Shown here: piece by piece, positions 45,689-54,991 of the stretch
Layout: every line of letters starts with the position of its first letter
Numbering within the stretch: the first letter of the stretch is position 1
Assembly: GCF_014200175.1 (NCBI RefSeq)
Contig: NZ_JACHBD010000010.1
Coordinates: forward strand, 124,001-188,000
Length of the DNA: 64,000 bases
Reading direction: 5' to 3'
From: Rhizobium lentis
GTDB lineage: Bacteria; Pseudomonadota; Alphaproteobacteria; Rhizobiales; Rhizobiaceae
The notes under the pieces: generated by a model
What the model saw: only the letters and a program-made list of their open reading frames with translations
The model's database searches: none
Told to the model about the DNA's origin: nothing
Program-made: the position numbers and the translations under genes

Positions 45689-46729
45689 TCAGTTGACGCG
45701 CTCGATGCAGAAATCGATTACTTCCATCAGGGCGGATTTCCATGCCGTATCGGGAAGCGGCGCCAGCGCGTCGCGGGCGATCGTGCCGTAATGGACCGCA
45801 CGGCCGATCGTGTCGCTGAGCGTGCCGTATTTCGTGATCAGCCCGAGGGCTTTTTCCAGATTGGCGTCGCTGCTGTTGCCGGCCTCGATCGCATCGCGCC
45901 AGAAGGCGCGTTCGTCCTGCGTGCCGCGGCGATAGGCGAGGATGACGGGAAGCGTGATCTTGCCTTCGCGGAAGTCGTCACCGACATTCTTGCCGAGATC
46001 GGCGGCCTTGCCGCCGTAATCCAGCGCGTCGTCGACGAGCTGGAAGGCGAGCCCCAGATTCATGCCGTAGGATTTCAGCGCGTTGCGGCCGGACCGGCCG
46101 GCTTCGGCGACGATCGGCCCGACTTCGGCGGCGGCGGCAAAGAGAGCCGCCGTCTTGGCGCGGATGACGGAGAGGTAGTCGTCCTCGGTCGTCTCCATGT
46201 TCTTGGCGACGGAAAGCTGCAGCACCTCGCCCTCGGCGATCACGCAGGCGGCGGAAGACAGCACATCGAGCGCATCGAGCGAACCGACATCGACCATCAT
46301 GCGGAAGGCCTGGCCGAGCAGGAAGTCGCCGACCAGCACGCTGGCCTGGTTGCCCCAGATCATCCGCGCCGTCGATTTGCCGCGACGCAGGTCGCTTTCG
46401 TCGACGACGTCGTCATGCAGCAGCGTCGCCGTGTGCATGAATTCGACCGATGTAGCGAGCTTGACGTGATTTTCGCCGCGGTAGTCGAACAGCGAGGCGG
46501 ACGCCAGCGTCAGCATCGGCCGCAGCCGCTTGCCGCCGGACGAGATCAGATGGTTCGCCACTTCGGGGATCATCTGCACGTCGGAGCCGGCCTTGGACAG
46601 AATGAGCTGGTTCACCCGCTCCATATCCGCCCTGGTGAGATCGACCAACGGCTTTATGGATGCCAGTTTGTTTTTGCTTTCTTCAAGCGGTATGACCACG
46701 CCCAACGACCCGGACTCCTGTTCATTCAT
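45689..46729 (-). CDS. ispB: Polyprenyl (octaprenyl/decaprenyl) diphosphate synthase
   Basis: 346 residues from ATG 46729 (NEQESGSLGVV); the open frame upstream overlaps the divergent gene and is discarded. Both Asp-rich motifs of trans-prenyltransferases are present, LLHDDVVDESD near 120 and QLVDDALDYGG near 246, with GGKRLRP near 83. It builds the quinone side chain from IPP. Rhizobia make ubiquinone-10, so decaprenyl is the expected product, but chain length cannot be read here. Divergent from DUF2007, 84 bases apart. Confidence 0.94.
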   Translation of the reverse strand: MNEQESGSLGVVIPLEESKNKLASIKPLVDLTRADMERVNQLILSKAGSDVQMIPEVANHLISSGGKRLRPMLTLASASLFDYRGENHVKLATSVEFMHTATLLHDDVVDESDLRRGKSTARMIWGNQASVLVGDFLLGQAFRMMVDVGSLDALDVLSSAACVIAEGEVLQLSVAKNMETTEDDYLSVIRAKTAALFAAAAEVGPIVAEAGRSGRNALKSYGMNLGLAFQLVDDALDYGGKAADLGKNVGDDFREGKITLPVILAYRRGTQDERAFWRDAIEAGNSSDANLEKALGLITKYGTLSDTIGRAVHYGTIARDALAPLPDTAWKSALMEVIDFCIERVN

Positions 46730-46813
46730 TGCAGCTGACAATAGAAAGGGGCGATGGACGCGGCAAGAGGTGAATTGTCGCGCACGGCGAAATTGGAAGG
46801 AAAATGACGGCAA

Positions 46814-47041
46814 ATGCATGAACTTATCCGCGCCAACGACCCCGTTCTGCTCTCCTATGCCGAGAGCCTGATGAAGGATGCGGGCATTCATTGCTTCATC
46901 GCCGATCAGGGCATGAGCGTGTTGGAAGGTTCGCTCGGCATGCTGCCGCGCCGGCTGCTGGTCGACGAGGAGATGGCCGACCAGGCCCGCCGCATCCTCA
47001 TCGACGCCGGTCTCGGCGGCGAATTGCGCGACAGGAGGTGA
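46814..47041 (+). CDS. DUF2007 family small protein
   Basis: 75 residues. The body HELIRANDPVLLSYAESLMKDAGIHCFIADQ followed by GSLGMLPRRLLVDEEMADQARRIL matches DUF2007, a family of putative signal-transducing or metal-related small proteins, about 70-80 residues long. GGAAGGAAAA lies upstream of ATG 46814. The methyltransferase gene begins 7 bases later, so they are co-transcribed. Confidence 0.87.
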   Translation: MHELIRANDPVLLSYAESLMKDAGIHCFIADQGMSVLEGSLGMLPRRLLVDEEMADQARRILIDAGLGGELRDRR

Positions 47042-47048
47042 GGGTGGG

Positions 47049-47846
47049 ATGACCGGGAAGCCTGATCAAACCATCGATGCCTTCCATCGCGGCGCCTTTC
47101 ATCTGGTGCAGCCGAAGGGCAGGGGCCATCGCGCCGGCATGGATGCGATGCTGCTTGCCGCCCTCGTCGCCGACGATCGTCCGGTCAGGGTGGCCGATCT
47201 CGGCGCCGGCGCCGGTGCGGCCGGCCTTGCCGTTGCTTCGCGCCTCACGAATGCGGACGTGGTGCTGTTCGAGCGCTCGGCCGAGATGGCCGATTATGCC
47301 CGTCGCAGCATCCTCCTGCCCGAAAATGCCCATCTCGCCGGCCGCGTCAGCGTCGTCGATGCGGATGTGACGCTGACCGCCAAGGCGCGCAACGATGCCG
47401 GCCTCACCGATGAGAGTTTCCACCACGTCATCATGAACCCGCCCTTCAACGATGGCGGCGATCGGCGCACGCCGGATGCGCTGAAGGCCGAAGCCCATGC
47501 GATGACCGACAACCTGTTCGAAAGCTGGATCCGCACGGCCGGCGCGATCATGATCCCCGGCGGGCAATTGTCGCTGATCGCCAGGCCCCAATCGATCGCC
47601 GAGATCGTTATTGCCTGCGGCCGGCGCTTCGGCGGCATCGAAATCACCGCCATCCATCCGCGCGAGGGTGAAAACGCCGTGCGTATCCTGGTAACCGCGA
47701 TCAAGGGATCGCGGGCGCGGCTGTCGCTGCGCGCGCCGCTCATCATGCACGAAGAGGGGAGTCACAAATTCTCCCCTCTCGTCGACGATTTCAACAACGG
47801 CCGGGCGGCCTATGCCAGGGTTCGACTCTCACCAGTTAGCCGGTGA
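47049..47846 (+). CDS. TrmN6-like class I SAM-dependent methyltransferase
   Basis: 265 residues. The SAM loop [19 protein letters not shown] lies at about 49-67 and the N6-methyladenine motif NPPF near 133-136. [18 protein letters not shown] near the start is typical of the tRNA1(Val) adenine-37 N6-methyltransferase group. The target in this organism is inferred. Its last 11 bases overlap the end of mntH on the opposite strand (47836-47846). Confidence 0.88.
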   Translation: MTGKPDQTIDAFHRGAFHLVQPKGRGHRAGMDAMLLAALVADDRPVRVADLGAGAGAAGLAVASRLTNADVVLFERSAEMADYARRSILLPENAHLAGRVSVVDADVTLTAKARNDAGLTDESFHHVIMNPPFNDGGDRRTPDALKAEAHAMTDNLFESWIRTAGAIMIPGGQLSLIARPQSIAEIVIACGRRFGGIEITAIHPREGENAVRILVTAIKGSRARLSLRAPLIMHEEGSHKFSPLVDDFNNGRAAYARVRLSPVSR

Positions 47847-49176
47847 CGAAGTCGAAGAGCAGCTTGACGTTCAGCCCGGCGATGACGACTGCGATCACAT
47901 AGGCGATGCCGCTCAGCCAGCGCGGTGCTACGAGCTCGCCCATCTTTGCCTTGCTGGCGGTGAACATCACGAGCGGGAAGACCGCGAAGGAAAGCTGCAG
48001 GCTGAGCACGACCTGCGTGAGGATCAAAAGCTGCGCCGTGCCCTGGTCGCCATACCAGATGGTGACGATCGCCGCCGGCACGATGGCGATGGCGCGGGTG
48101 ATCAGCCGGCGTATCCACGGCTTCAGCCGGATTTTGAGGAAGCCTTCCATGACGATCTGGCCGGCAAGCGTCGCCGTCACGGTCGAGTTGAGGCCGCAGC
48201 AGAGCAGCGCGATGCCGAACAGAGTCGGCGCGATGGCGAGACCCAGCAGCGGCGACAGCAGCGAATGCGCCTCGCCAAGTTCGACGATATCAGTCCGTCC
48301 ATGCGCATTGAAGGCGGCAGCGGCCAGGATCAGGATCGAGGCGTTGACCAGCAGCGCGAAACAGAGAGCGACCGTCGAGTCGATCGTCGCATAGGTCAGC
48401 GCCTCCTTCTTTTCGGGAACCGTATGGCCGTACGCCCGCGTCTGCACGATGCCGGAGTGGAGGTAGAGATTGTGCGGCATGACCGTCGCGCCGAGAATGC
48501 CGAGCGCGAGATAAAGCATCTCAGGATTGGTGACGATCTCGGTGGTCGGGAAGAAGCCCGTGATGACGGAGCCCCATTGCGGGTCGGCAAGCAGTATCTG
48601 CACGCCGAAGCAGATGGCGATGACGCCGAGCAGCGCGATGATGAAGGCCTCGACCCAGCGGAAACCAAGCTTCTGCAGGAAGAGGATCACGAAGACGTCG
48701 AGCGCGGTGATGAGAACGCCGAGTTCGAGCGGAATGCCCATCAGCAGGTTGAGGCCGATCGCCGTGCCGATCACCTCGGCGATGTCGGTGGCAATGATGG
48801 CGATTTCGGCAAAGGCCCAGAGCGGCACCGAAACCCATTTCGGATAGGCGTCACGGCAGGCCTGCGCAAGGTCGCGGCCCGAGGCGATCGCAAGACGCGC
48901 GCAGAGTGATTGCAGGACGATCGCCATCAGGTTGGAAAGCAGTGCGACGGTGAGCAGCGCATAACCGAATTTCGAGCCGCCGGCGAGCGAAGTCGCCCAG
49001 TTGCCGGGATCCATGTAGCCGACGGCGACCATATAGCCCGGCCCGGCAAAGGCCGCCGCTCTGCGCCACCTCGAACTGTGACGCCCGGTTCCGACTGAGC
49101 GATAGACATCCGATAGCGACGCCTCTCCGCGTTCGTGCCGCCAGCCGCTTGTTGGATTGGGATTGAGGGCGTCCAT
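47836..49176 (-). CDS. mntH: Nramp-family manganese transporter MntH
   Basis: 446 residues, about eleven transmembrane helices. DPGNW near residue 55 and MPHN near 235 are the metal-binding helix motifs; ATDIAEVIG and a Gln/Thr-rich loop follow the family. It imports Mn2+ (and Fe2+ less well) with H+. A Fur-family-like inverted repeat at 49219-49239, 43 bases upstream of the ATG, fits manganese-dependent repression by Mur. Its 3' end overlaps the convergent methyltransferase gene. Confidence 0.95.
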   Translation of the reverse strand: MDALNPNPTSGWRHERGEASLSDVYRSVGTGRHSSRWRRAAAFAGPGYMVAVGYMDPGNWATSLAGGSKFGYALLTVALLSNLMAIVLQSLCARLAIASGRDLAQACRDAYPKWVSVPLWAFAEIAIIATDIAEVIGTAIGLNLLMGIPLELGVLITALDVFVILFLQKLGFRWVEAFIIALLGVIAICFGVQILLADPQWGSVITGFFPTTEIVTNPEMLYLALGILGATVMPHNLYLHSGIVQTRAYGHTVPEKKEALTYATIDSTVALCFALLVNASILILAAAAFNAHGRTDIVELGEAHSLLSPLLGLAIAPTLFGIALLCCGLNSTVTATLAGQIVMEGFLKIRLKPWIRRLITRAIAIVPAAIVTIWYGDQGTAQLLILTQVVLSLQLSFAVFPLVMFTASKAKMGELVAPRWLSGIAYVIAVVIAGLNVKLLFDFVTG

Positions 49177-49218
49177 GCCATTTCCACCTGTTTATCGTCA
49201 CCGCACTATGACTAATTT

Positions 49219-49239
49219 GAATGATAATGCAAGTCATTC
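49219..49239 (-). promoter_or_regulatory. Fur/Mur-like operator upstream of mntH
   Basis: GAATGATAATGCAAGTCATTC is read in the + direction at 49219-49239; the outer GAATGA and TCATTC are perfect 6-bp inverted repeats with a 9-base spacer. It lies 43 bases before the mntH ATG. Rhizobia control mntH or sitABCD with Mur (a Fur homologue) or MntR; which one binds here is inference. Confidence 0.55.
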
Positions 49240-49358
49240 GCAACAAGAAAATCATCCTCGATGTTTTGCAAACGCGGCCATTGCGTTTGTCGTTCCAGCG
49301 CATACATGGATGCCGATCGTAGATTGACGATCGGGCGAACCGAAACGAAGGATGGGAA

Positions 49359-50219
49359 ATGGCCGGATTCTTGAGAAAATTGCTGCCGAAACGGTTCCGC
49401 AAGGATGGCGTCACCATCCCGGTCGTCAAATTGCAGGGTGCGATCATCAGTGGCGGCGGCCAGTTCCGGCCGACCCTCAATCTCGCCAATGTCGCCCCGA
49501 TTCTGGAAAAGGCCTTCGCCAGGAAGGACGCGCCGGCGGTTGCCATTTCGATCAATTCGCCGGGGGGCTCGCCCGTCCAGTCCCGGCTGATCTTCACCCG
49601 CATCCGCGAGCTTGCCCGCGAGAAGCAGAAGAAGGTTCTGATCTTCGTCGAGGACGTCGCCGCCTCCGGCGGCTATATGATCGCGCTTGCCGGTGACGAG
49701 ATTATCGCCGACGCCACCTCGATTGTCGGCTCGATCGGCGTCGTCTCCGGCGGTTTCGGCTTTCCCGAACTTCTGAAGAAGATCGGCGTCGAGCGCCGAG
49801 TCTATACCGCCGGCGAGAACAAGGTGATCCTCGATCCGTTCCAGCCGGAAAAGGAAAAGGACATCGAGTACCTGAAGAGCCTGCAGCTCGAAATTCATCA
49901 GGTCTTCATAGCGATGGTGCGCGAGCGCCGCGCCGGTAAGCTGAAGGATGATGCGACGGTCTTTTCCGGGCTGTTCTGGAGCGGCACCCGCGGCCTCGAA
50001 CTCGGCCTCATCGACGGCCTCGGCGACATGCGCCAGGAGCTGAAGCGGCGCTACGGCCAGAAGACGAAGCTGGAGCTCGTCACCGCCAGCCGCGGCCTGC
50101 TCGGCCGCCGCATTCCCGGCGTGTCGCCGGTCTCGCTCGAGGGGGCGGGATCCGGTCTTGCGATGGGACTTGTCGAAGCGGCCGAAGAGAGAGCATTGTG
50201 GAGCCGCTTCGGACTTTGA
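49359..50219 (+). CDS. S49-family serine peptidase (SppA/SohB-like)
   Basis: 286 residues. SINSPGGSPVQS near 66-77, then VEDVAASGGYMIA near 99-111 with the nucleophilic Ser, GSIGVVSGG, and GENKVILDPF near 155 with the candidate general-base Lys. It lacks a clear N-terminal transmembrane helix, so a cytoplasmic or peripheral short-form enzyme is likely. The family degrades signal peptides and membrane protein pieces. AAGGATGGGAA precedes ATG 49359. A small membrane protein gene follows after 18 bases. Confidence 0.9.
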   Translation: MAGFLRKLLPKRFRKDGVTIPVVKLQGAIISGGGQFRPTLNLANVAPILEKAFARKDAPAVAISINSPGGSPVQSRLIFTRIRELAREKQKKVLIFVEDVAASGGYMIALAGDEIIADATSIVGSIGVVSGGFGFPELLKKIGVERRVYTAGENKVILDPFQPEKEKDIEYLKSLQLEIHQVFIAMVRERRAGKLKDDATVFSGLFWSGTRGLELGLIDGLGDMRQELKRRYGQKTKLELVTASRGLLGRRIPGVSPVSLEGAGSGLAMGLVEAAEERALWSRFGL

Positions 50220-50237
50220 GAGGAGCAAGAGAGGGGC

Positions 50238-50429
50238 ATGGCACAGCTTATCACCATCCTGGTCCTGGTCTTTTCGGCCTGGTGGCTCTACCGCCGCTTC
50301 GTCTCCGATGCCCGCAAGCTCGCCGAAAAATCGCGCCGCGCCGAGAAGGAGCGCCAAACCGGCGCGATCGGCACGTTGGTCAAGGATCCCGTGACCGGGG
50401 AATACCGGCTGAAACGGGATGAGGAATAG
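50238..50429 (+). CDS. Small single-pass membrane protein
   Basis: 63 residues. One N-terminal transmembrane helix (LITILVLVFSAWWLYRRFV) is followed by a highly charged helix (ARKLAEKSRRAEKERQ) and TGAIGTLVKDPVTGEYRLKRDEE. The end resembles small conserved rhizobial proteins of unknown role. GAGGAGCAAGAGAGG lies upstream. It follows the S49 peptidase by 18 bases and may be its partner. Confidence 0.75.
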   Translation: MAQLITILVLVFSAWWLYRRFVSDARKLAEKSRRAEKERQTGAIGTLVKDPVTGEYRLKRDEE

Positions 50430-50446
50430 GTCGCGGCCGTCCGCCC

Positions 50447-50567
50447 TTCATCCGCCTGCCGGCACCTGCTCCCCGTTCCGAAGGGGGAAGGGGACATAAT
50501 GCCGCGACCTCTCCGTCCCTCGCTTGCGCAGCAGGGCACATCCCTCTCCCCGCGCGCGGGGAGAGGG
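50447..50567. repeat. Interspersed repeat, copy B, with perfect 26-bp palindrome
   Basis: The first part matches the element at 38703. At 50542-50567 CCCTCTCCCCGCG is directly followed by its reverse complement CGCGGGGAGAGGG, a perfect 26-base palindrome, then TTAGGGTGAGGGCA. It lies in the 259-base gap before glyQ. The C/G-rich palindrome is typical of repeats scattered in Rhizobiaceae genomes. Confidence 0.65.
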
Positions 50568-50688
50568 TTAGGGTGAGGGCAGCCTTTGGGCAGTGTCTCT
50601 CGACATGCCCTCCCGCAAAACCCTTGACCCCTGCGGCCCACCATGGCACCTGTCGCGCCGATAATCCCTAAGCAATCGGTGCCGTTTC

Positions 50689-51645
50689 ATGTCAGCCATC
50701 CCAGACCATATGAACCCGAAGCGCTCGTTCCAGGCGCTGATCCTGACCCTGCATAGCTACTGGGCGGACAAGGGTTGCGCGGTGCTGCAGCCTTACGACA
50801 TGGAGGTCGGCGCCGGCACCTTCCACCCGGCCACCACGCTGCGCGCCCTCGGGCCGAAGCCGTGGAAGGCGGCCTATGTTCAGCCGTCGCGGCGTCCTTC
50901 CGACGGCCGCTATGGCGAAAACCCGAACCGCCTGCAGCATTATTACCAGTACCAGGTCATCCTGAAGCCGAACCCGCCCAACCTGCAGGAGCTCTACCTC
51001 GGCTCGCTCGCCGCGATCGGCCTCGACCCGCTGCTGCACGACATCCGCTTCGTCGAGGATGATTGGGAAAGCCCGACGCTCGGCGCCTGGGGTCTCGGCT
51101 GGGAATGCTGGTGCGACGGCATGGAGGTCTCGCAGTTCACCTATTTCCAGCAGGTCTGCGGCATCGAATGCGCGCCGGTCGCCGGTGAACTGACCTACGG
51201 TCTCGAGCGCCTTGCCATGTATGTCCAGGGCGTCGACAATGTCTACGATCTGAACTTCAACGGCCGCGAGGGCGACGAGAAGATCAGCTATGGCGACGTC
51301 TTCCTGCAGGCCGAGCAGGAGTATTCGCGTCACAATTTCGAATTCGCCAATACCGAGATGCTGCATCGTCACTTCGTCGACGCCGAGAAGGAATGCCGGG
51401 CACTGCTCGATGCCGGCGCGCCTGACGACAGCGCCAACCAGCGCCTGCACAAATGCGTCTTCCCGGCCTATGACCAGTGCATCAAGGCCAGCCACGTCTT
51501 CAACCTGCTCGACGCCCGCGGCGTCATCTCGGTCACCGAACGCCAGAGCTATATTCTGCGGGTGCGCACCCTTGCCAAAGCCTGCGGCGAAGCCTTCCTG
51601 CTTACCGATGCCGGCGGCGCCAATCTGTCGAAAGAGGCGGCGTGA
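50689..51645 (+). CDS. glyQ: Glycyl-tRNA synthetase alpha subunit
   Basis: Catalytic alpha subunit of the alpha2-beta2 enzyme. 318 residues, normal length. [24 protein letters not shown] near the start, [32 protein letters not shown] and [18 protein letters not shown] are diagnostic. The ATG at 50689 could also be 50710 (MNPKRSF). The stop overlaps the GTG of the next gene (GTGA). The partner glyS is at the other end of the window on the opposite strand. A second, diverged copy of this gene's 3' end lies at 52271-52329. Confidence 0.96.
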   Translation: MSAIPDHMNPKRSFQALILTLHSYWADKGCAVLQPYDMEVGAGTFHPATTLRALGPKPWKAAYVQPSRRPSDGRYGENPNRLQHYYQYQVILKPNPPNLQELYLGSLAAIGLDPLLHDIRFVEDDWESPTLGAWGLGWECWCDGMEVSQFTYFQQVCGIECAPVAGELTYGLERLAMYVQGVDNVYDLNFNGREGDEKISYGDVFLQAEQEYSRHNFEFANTEMLHRHFVDAEKECRALLDAGAPDDSANQRLHKCVFPAYDQCIKASHVFNLLDARGVISVTERQSYILRVRTLAKACGEAFLLTDAGGANLSKEAA

Positions 51646-52193
51646 CGCAAAAACCGGCCAGCCGTATCGTCCATATCAACGGCTGGCCAGGCACCGGGAA
51701 GCTGACTGTCGGGCGCTTGCTGGCAAAACGGCTCGGCGCGCGGCTCATCGACAATCACATGCTGCTTAATCCGGCCGAAGCTCTTTTCGCCCGCAGCAAC
51801 CCTCTGCATGCATCGCTGCGCGAGCAGGTTCGGCGAGCGGTTTTCGACCATGCCGTGCGGGCCGATCCGGCCGAAAGCTTCGTCTTTACCGATGCTCTTG
51901 CGGATGACGCGGATGATCGTGCGACGTTCTCCTGCTATCTAGATCTGGCGGCAGCGAGAGGCGCGGATCTGGTCGCGGTTCTCCTCGATTGCGCGCCGGA
52001 GGAGAATGCCAGGCGCCTCGTCGCGCCCGGCCGATCGGAGGCGCTCAAGCTGACGGATACGGCGAAGCTGCAGCAACTCCGGGCAAACTATAAACTGTTG
52101 CGCGGACTGGCTGAGCAAACAGTCGAAATTGATACGACGGAGCTTTCACCGGAAGGGACGGCGGCCCGAATTCTCGCGCATCTCGGTTTTTGA
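51642..52193 (+). CDS. P-loop nucleotide kinase-like protein
   Basis: 183 residues from GTG 51642, which overlaps the glyQ stop. The Walker A motif [12 protein letters not shown] is at about residues 13-24 and a hydrophobic strand LVAVLLDC near 113 precedes an arginine-rich lid ([11 protein letters not shown]). The fold is that of small kinases such as shikimate or chloramphenicol phosphotransferase types; the substrate is unknown. It occupies the segment between glyQ and a duplicated glyQ tail, so it may be a later arrival. Confidence 0.82.
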   Translation: MTQKPASRIVHINGWPGTGKLTVGRLLAKRLGARLIDNHMLLNPAEALFARSNPLHASLREQVRRAVFDHAVRADPAESFVFTDALADDADDRATFSCYLDLAAARGADLVAVLLDCAPEENARRLVAPGRSEALKLTDTAKLQQLRANYKLLRGLAEQTVEIDTTELSPEGTAARILAHLGF

Positions 52194-52270
52194 CGATAGC
52201 CGGGAATCCTGCGTGGTCTTTGCATAAACATTGACCTCGTTGCAGGGGTTGGCGATGAGCCAAGACCCGC

Positions 52271-52329
52271 GCGAAGCCTTCCTGCTGACCGACGCAGGCC
52301 GCGTCAATTTCTCGAAAGAGTCGGAGTAA
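52271..52329 (+). pseudogene. Displaced remnant of a glyQ 3' end
   Basis: 59 bases ending in a stop codon match the last 59 bases of glyQ (51587-51645) at 49 positions. In the same frame both encode [15 protein letters not shown], then stop; the remnant can be read from ATG 52255 as a 24-residue peptide. The direct repeat of a gene's 3' end flanks the kinase gene, as expected after insertion or duplication at that point. Confidence 0.75.
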
Positions 52330-52423
52330 AAGCACCTCGAAAAAATCACCGCTTCCGCGCCTGCGCTCCTTTTGCGCGAACCGCTCGACCACTATCTTAT
52401 CGCTGTTTCGATCAGGTATAGAT

Positions 52424-54239
52424 TTGGTCTGTCTTTTGAAGAGCGGTATTCTTTATTTAAAAATCGCGTTTGAAAACTGCGCAGCCCGTGTGCCGCGGCT
52501 GTTATCATGGCTGACACCATGCGCAGTTCTTGTTCTGCTGACCTCGTGCAGCGATTTTGACAATGAGTTCGCCGTCCAGTCGGCAAACACCACGATCGAA
52601 GTCTCCACCGACGGCACCGCCTTTTGTGTCCGAAAGTTTCGACATCCTGGTCAAGAGGGCGGCAAATTACGGCGGCGTTTACGTTGACATCCCTCAACGT
52701 TTCACGGATGCGTCAGGTCGTGCTCACTGGCGAGATTTCAAACTTGCCGCAGCTCGGCGTGACGGAGAAGACGAATACTATTCCCGGGAACATAATGTGC
52801 CGGGCCGCTCGATTTATATAGGGGCGGAGCACTGCAAAAGTTGCTCTGCAGATCTGCCCACCGGCCTTACAAAGATCCAGATCGCTTATTGGCTCGGACG
52901 CCTCGTTCGTCAGGAAGGCGACCACGAGATTCTCTTCCTGCCGGCCTATATGGGCCGCGTGCACGGCCAGGCAGCGAGAAAAACGCTTACTTTGAAGCTG
53001 CCGCCGGGCGGAACGTTGCGCCCTTCGCAACAGGACCGGGCGGCGGCCTATGACGTCAGGCGCAGCGCACCGAATGAGCTCTTGGTGTCTATTCCAGCAG
53101 GCAAAGGGGACAGAGTCCTGCCCGATATCGAGATCGAATATCCCGCAGGGACCTTTGTGATTGTAACAAGCGGCAAGCGGATACAGTGGTGGCTTTCCGA
53201 TCACTTTCTCCCCTTCATAAGCATTTTAGGGCCGCTGATCGTCGCTCTGGTCGCTATCCTCAAATTTCGACCGTCCTGGCTTGTGCCTGCACCATTGATA
53301 ACTGTCGACACCAAAATAACGCAAAACTTATCCCCCGCTCTTGCGGCCTATTTGTTCCGGAATTGGAAGGCAGATGCGGCAAAAGCGGCCTTCCTGGCGT
53401 CCGTCTGCCAACTCGCAGTAAAGCGAATGCTTCGCATTTCCAGCCTGGATGAGGATGCGGAGGCTTCGAACTTAATCACAAAGCAAGAGCGCAAGAAGGG
53501 CAAGCCGGGTCGTTCCAGGTGGTATGCTCTTCCGGCTGCGACGCGCTTGGTATTCGGCCAAATTGAAGGAGAGCGGCCTGCCGGCGATCGGCGCAGAGTT
53601 AAAAATGCCCGGCCTGGTGTGAGGGATGAATTGCACAGAACAGTCACTGAGGAATATCAGAAGATCAGAGGCATAGATCGCTGGAGCTTGGCGGCTGCTG
53701 CATCGATTTTGGCTCTCGGCATTGCCGTCGCCTCTTTTTCGGGCCTTTTTCTTTTTTCCGCGGCCATCTCAGGGTTATTGCTCACTGTTTTTCTCGTGGT
53801 TGCTATGTTCCGCCATCCAGAGCGGTTTCCCGTGGCCACCGGTACCTTCGAGCAGTTCAAACAGGCGATGAGTTTGATAGTGGGTCTTCCGATGATGGCG
53901 ATTGTTGCACTTGTCTATATCGGCACGACTGAGGTGATCAGCGAGCAGTGGCCATATCTAATGGCGATCTTGCTGCACATTGTCGGGGTGATCGCCGTCT
54001 TAGCGATGCTGCGCATACCGACGGCGAAGCAGCGGCAGATCCGCAATAACATGCTCGTTTTGAACCGCTATTTGCGCGGCAAGATAGATGGCCCTGCAAT
54101 GTCGGTCGAATGCTACGAGCATTATCTGCCTTTCGCCGTTGCGCTCGACATCGAACATCGTTGGACTGAACGCTTCAATCTCTGGCAAGAAGGCCAGAAG
54201 ATGGATGCCTATGCTCCCGATTGGCTGATAACCCCTTAA
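52424..54239 (+). pseudogene. DUF2207-family membrane protein gene with a frameshift
   Basis: Two overlapping frames together give one DUF2207 protein of about 605 residues. The 5' part (52424-52625) encodes a signal peptide with lipobox LVLLTSC and SANTTIEVSTDGTAF; the rest (52626-54239) encodes VSESFDILVKRAANYGGVYVDIP onward. Joined at the TTTT at 52622-52625 with one T removed, they align with the intact paralogue at 56293 ([18 protein letters not shown]...). The second frame has transmembrane segments near 53210, 53690, 53880 and 53950 and ends HYLPFAVALDIEHRWTERF, the family C-terminal motif. It lacks the glycine-rich tail. Base use is A+T-richer than its neighbours. Whether this is an inactive gene or a sequencing error cannot be decided here. 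Confidence 0.8.
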
Positions 54240-54353
54240 ACATACGGATATTCATCAAAGTCTCGTCAAACCGGCTGTAGAATTGTTTCGCCAAGATGAC
54301 TTTGCGGTGCCGAATCACTAACGTGCGTTCATCAAATCGGGGAGCCCATCTGC

Positions 54354-54905
54354 ATGTTTGTGATACTCGCTATTGTCGTCGTCATCGCACTCTATGTCGT
54401 CTTCATCTACAACGGCCTGGTGCGCTCCCGGCAGATGGCGGAGGAAGCCTGGTCGGGCATCGATGTGCAGCTGAAGCGCCGCGCCGATCTGATCCCGAAC
54501 CTGATCGAGACGGTCAAAGGCTATGCCGCCCATGAAAAGTCGACGCTCGAGGAGGTGGTTGCGCTGCGCAACAAAGCGCAGGCCGTGCCATCCGGCGATG
54601 TCGCGGGCAGGGCGCAGGCGGAGGGGCTGCTTGGCCAGGCGCTCGGCCGCGTCATCGCGCTCGCCGAGGCCTATCCCGATCTCAAGGCCAACCAGAATTT
54701 TGCCGAGCTGCAGGATGCGCTGGAAACCATGGAAGGCGAGCTGCAGATGTCGCGGCGTTATTACAACGGTGCGGCCCGCGATCTGAACGTCAAGGTGGAA
54801 AGCTTCCCCTCCAATCTCGTCGCCGGCCAGTTCGGTTTTGCCAAGCGGGAATATTTCGAAATCACCAATGAGGCCGATCGTGCCGTCCCCAGCGTGAAAT
54901 TCTGA
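54354..54905 (+). CDS. lemA: LemA family protein
   Basis: 183 residues. An N-terminal transmembrane helix (FVILAIVVVIALYVVFIYN) precedes the LemA helical bundle: WSGIDVQLKRRADLIPNLIETVKGYAAHE near 34-62 is the family signature, and YPDLKANQNFAELQDAL follows. The C-terminus ends in a short polar tail. LemA genes often accompany DUF2207 or TPM-domain genes; here DUF2207 genes lie 114 bases upstream (frameshifted) and 1.4 kb downstream. Function unknown. Confidence 0.92.
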   Translation: MFVILAIVVVIALYVVFIYNGLVRSRQMAEEAWSGIDVQLKRRADLIPNLIETVKGYAAHEKSTLEEVVALRNKAQAVPSGDVAGRAQAEGLLGQALGRVIALAEAYPDLKANQNFAELQDALETMEGELQMSRRYYNGAARDLNVKVESFPSNLVAGQFGFAKREYFEITNEADRAVPSVKF

Positions 54906-54991
54906 CGATCCGGCATTTTGCCTTCGCCAGAAAGCGATTAAGAGCAAGGCAGATTGCGGCCGGTGATGGTCGCTCCATGGAAGAGTCAACG

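Noticed and set aside
43605-45791. A 728-codon open frame on the + strand
   Set aside because: It is antisense to the TPR gene, whose signal peptide and repeat motifs are clear. The + frame encodes no known motif and is a by-product of high G+C coding sequence.
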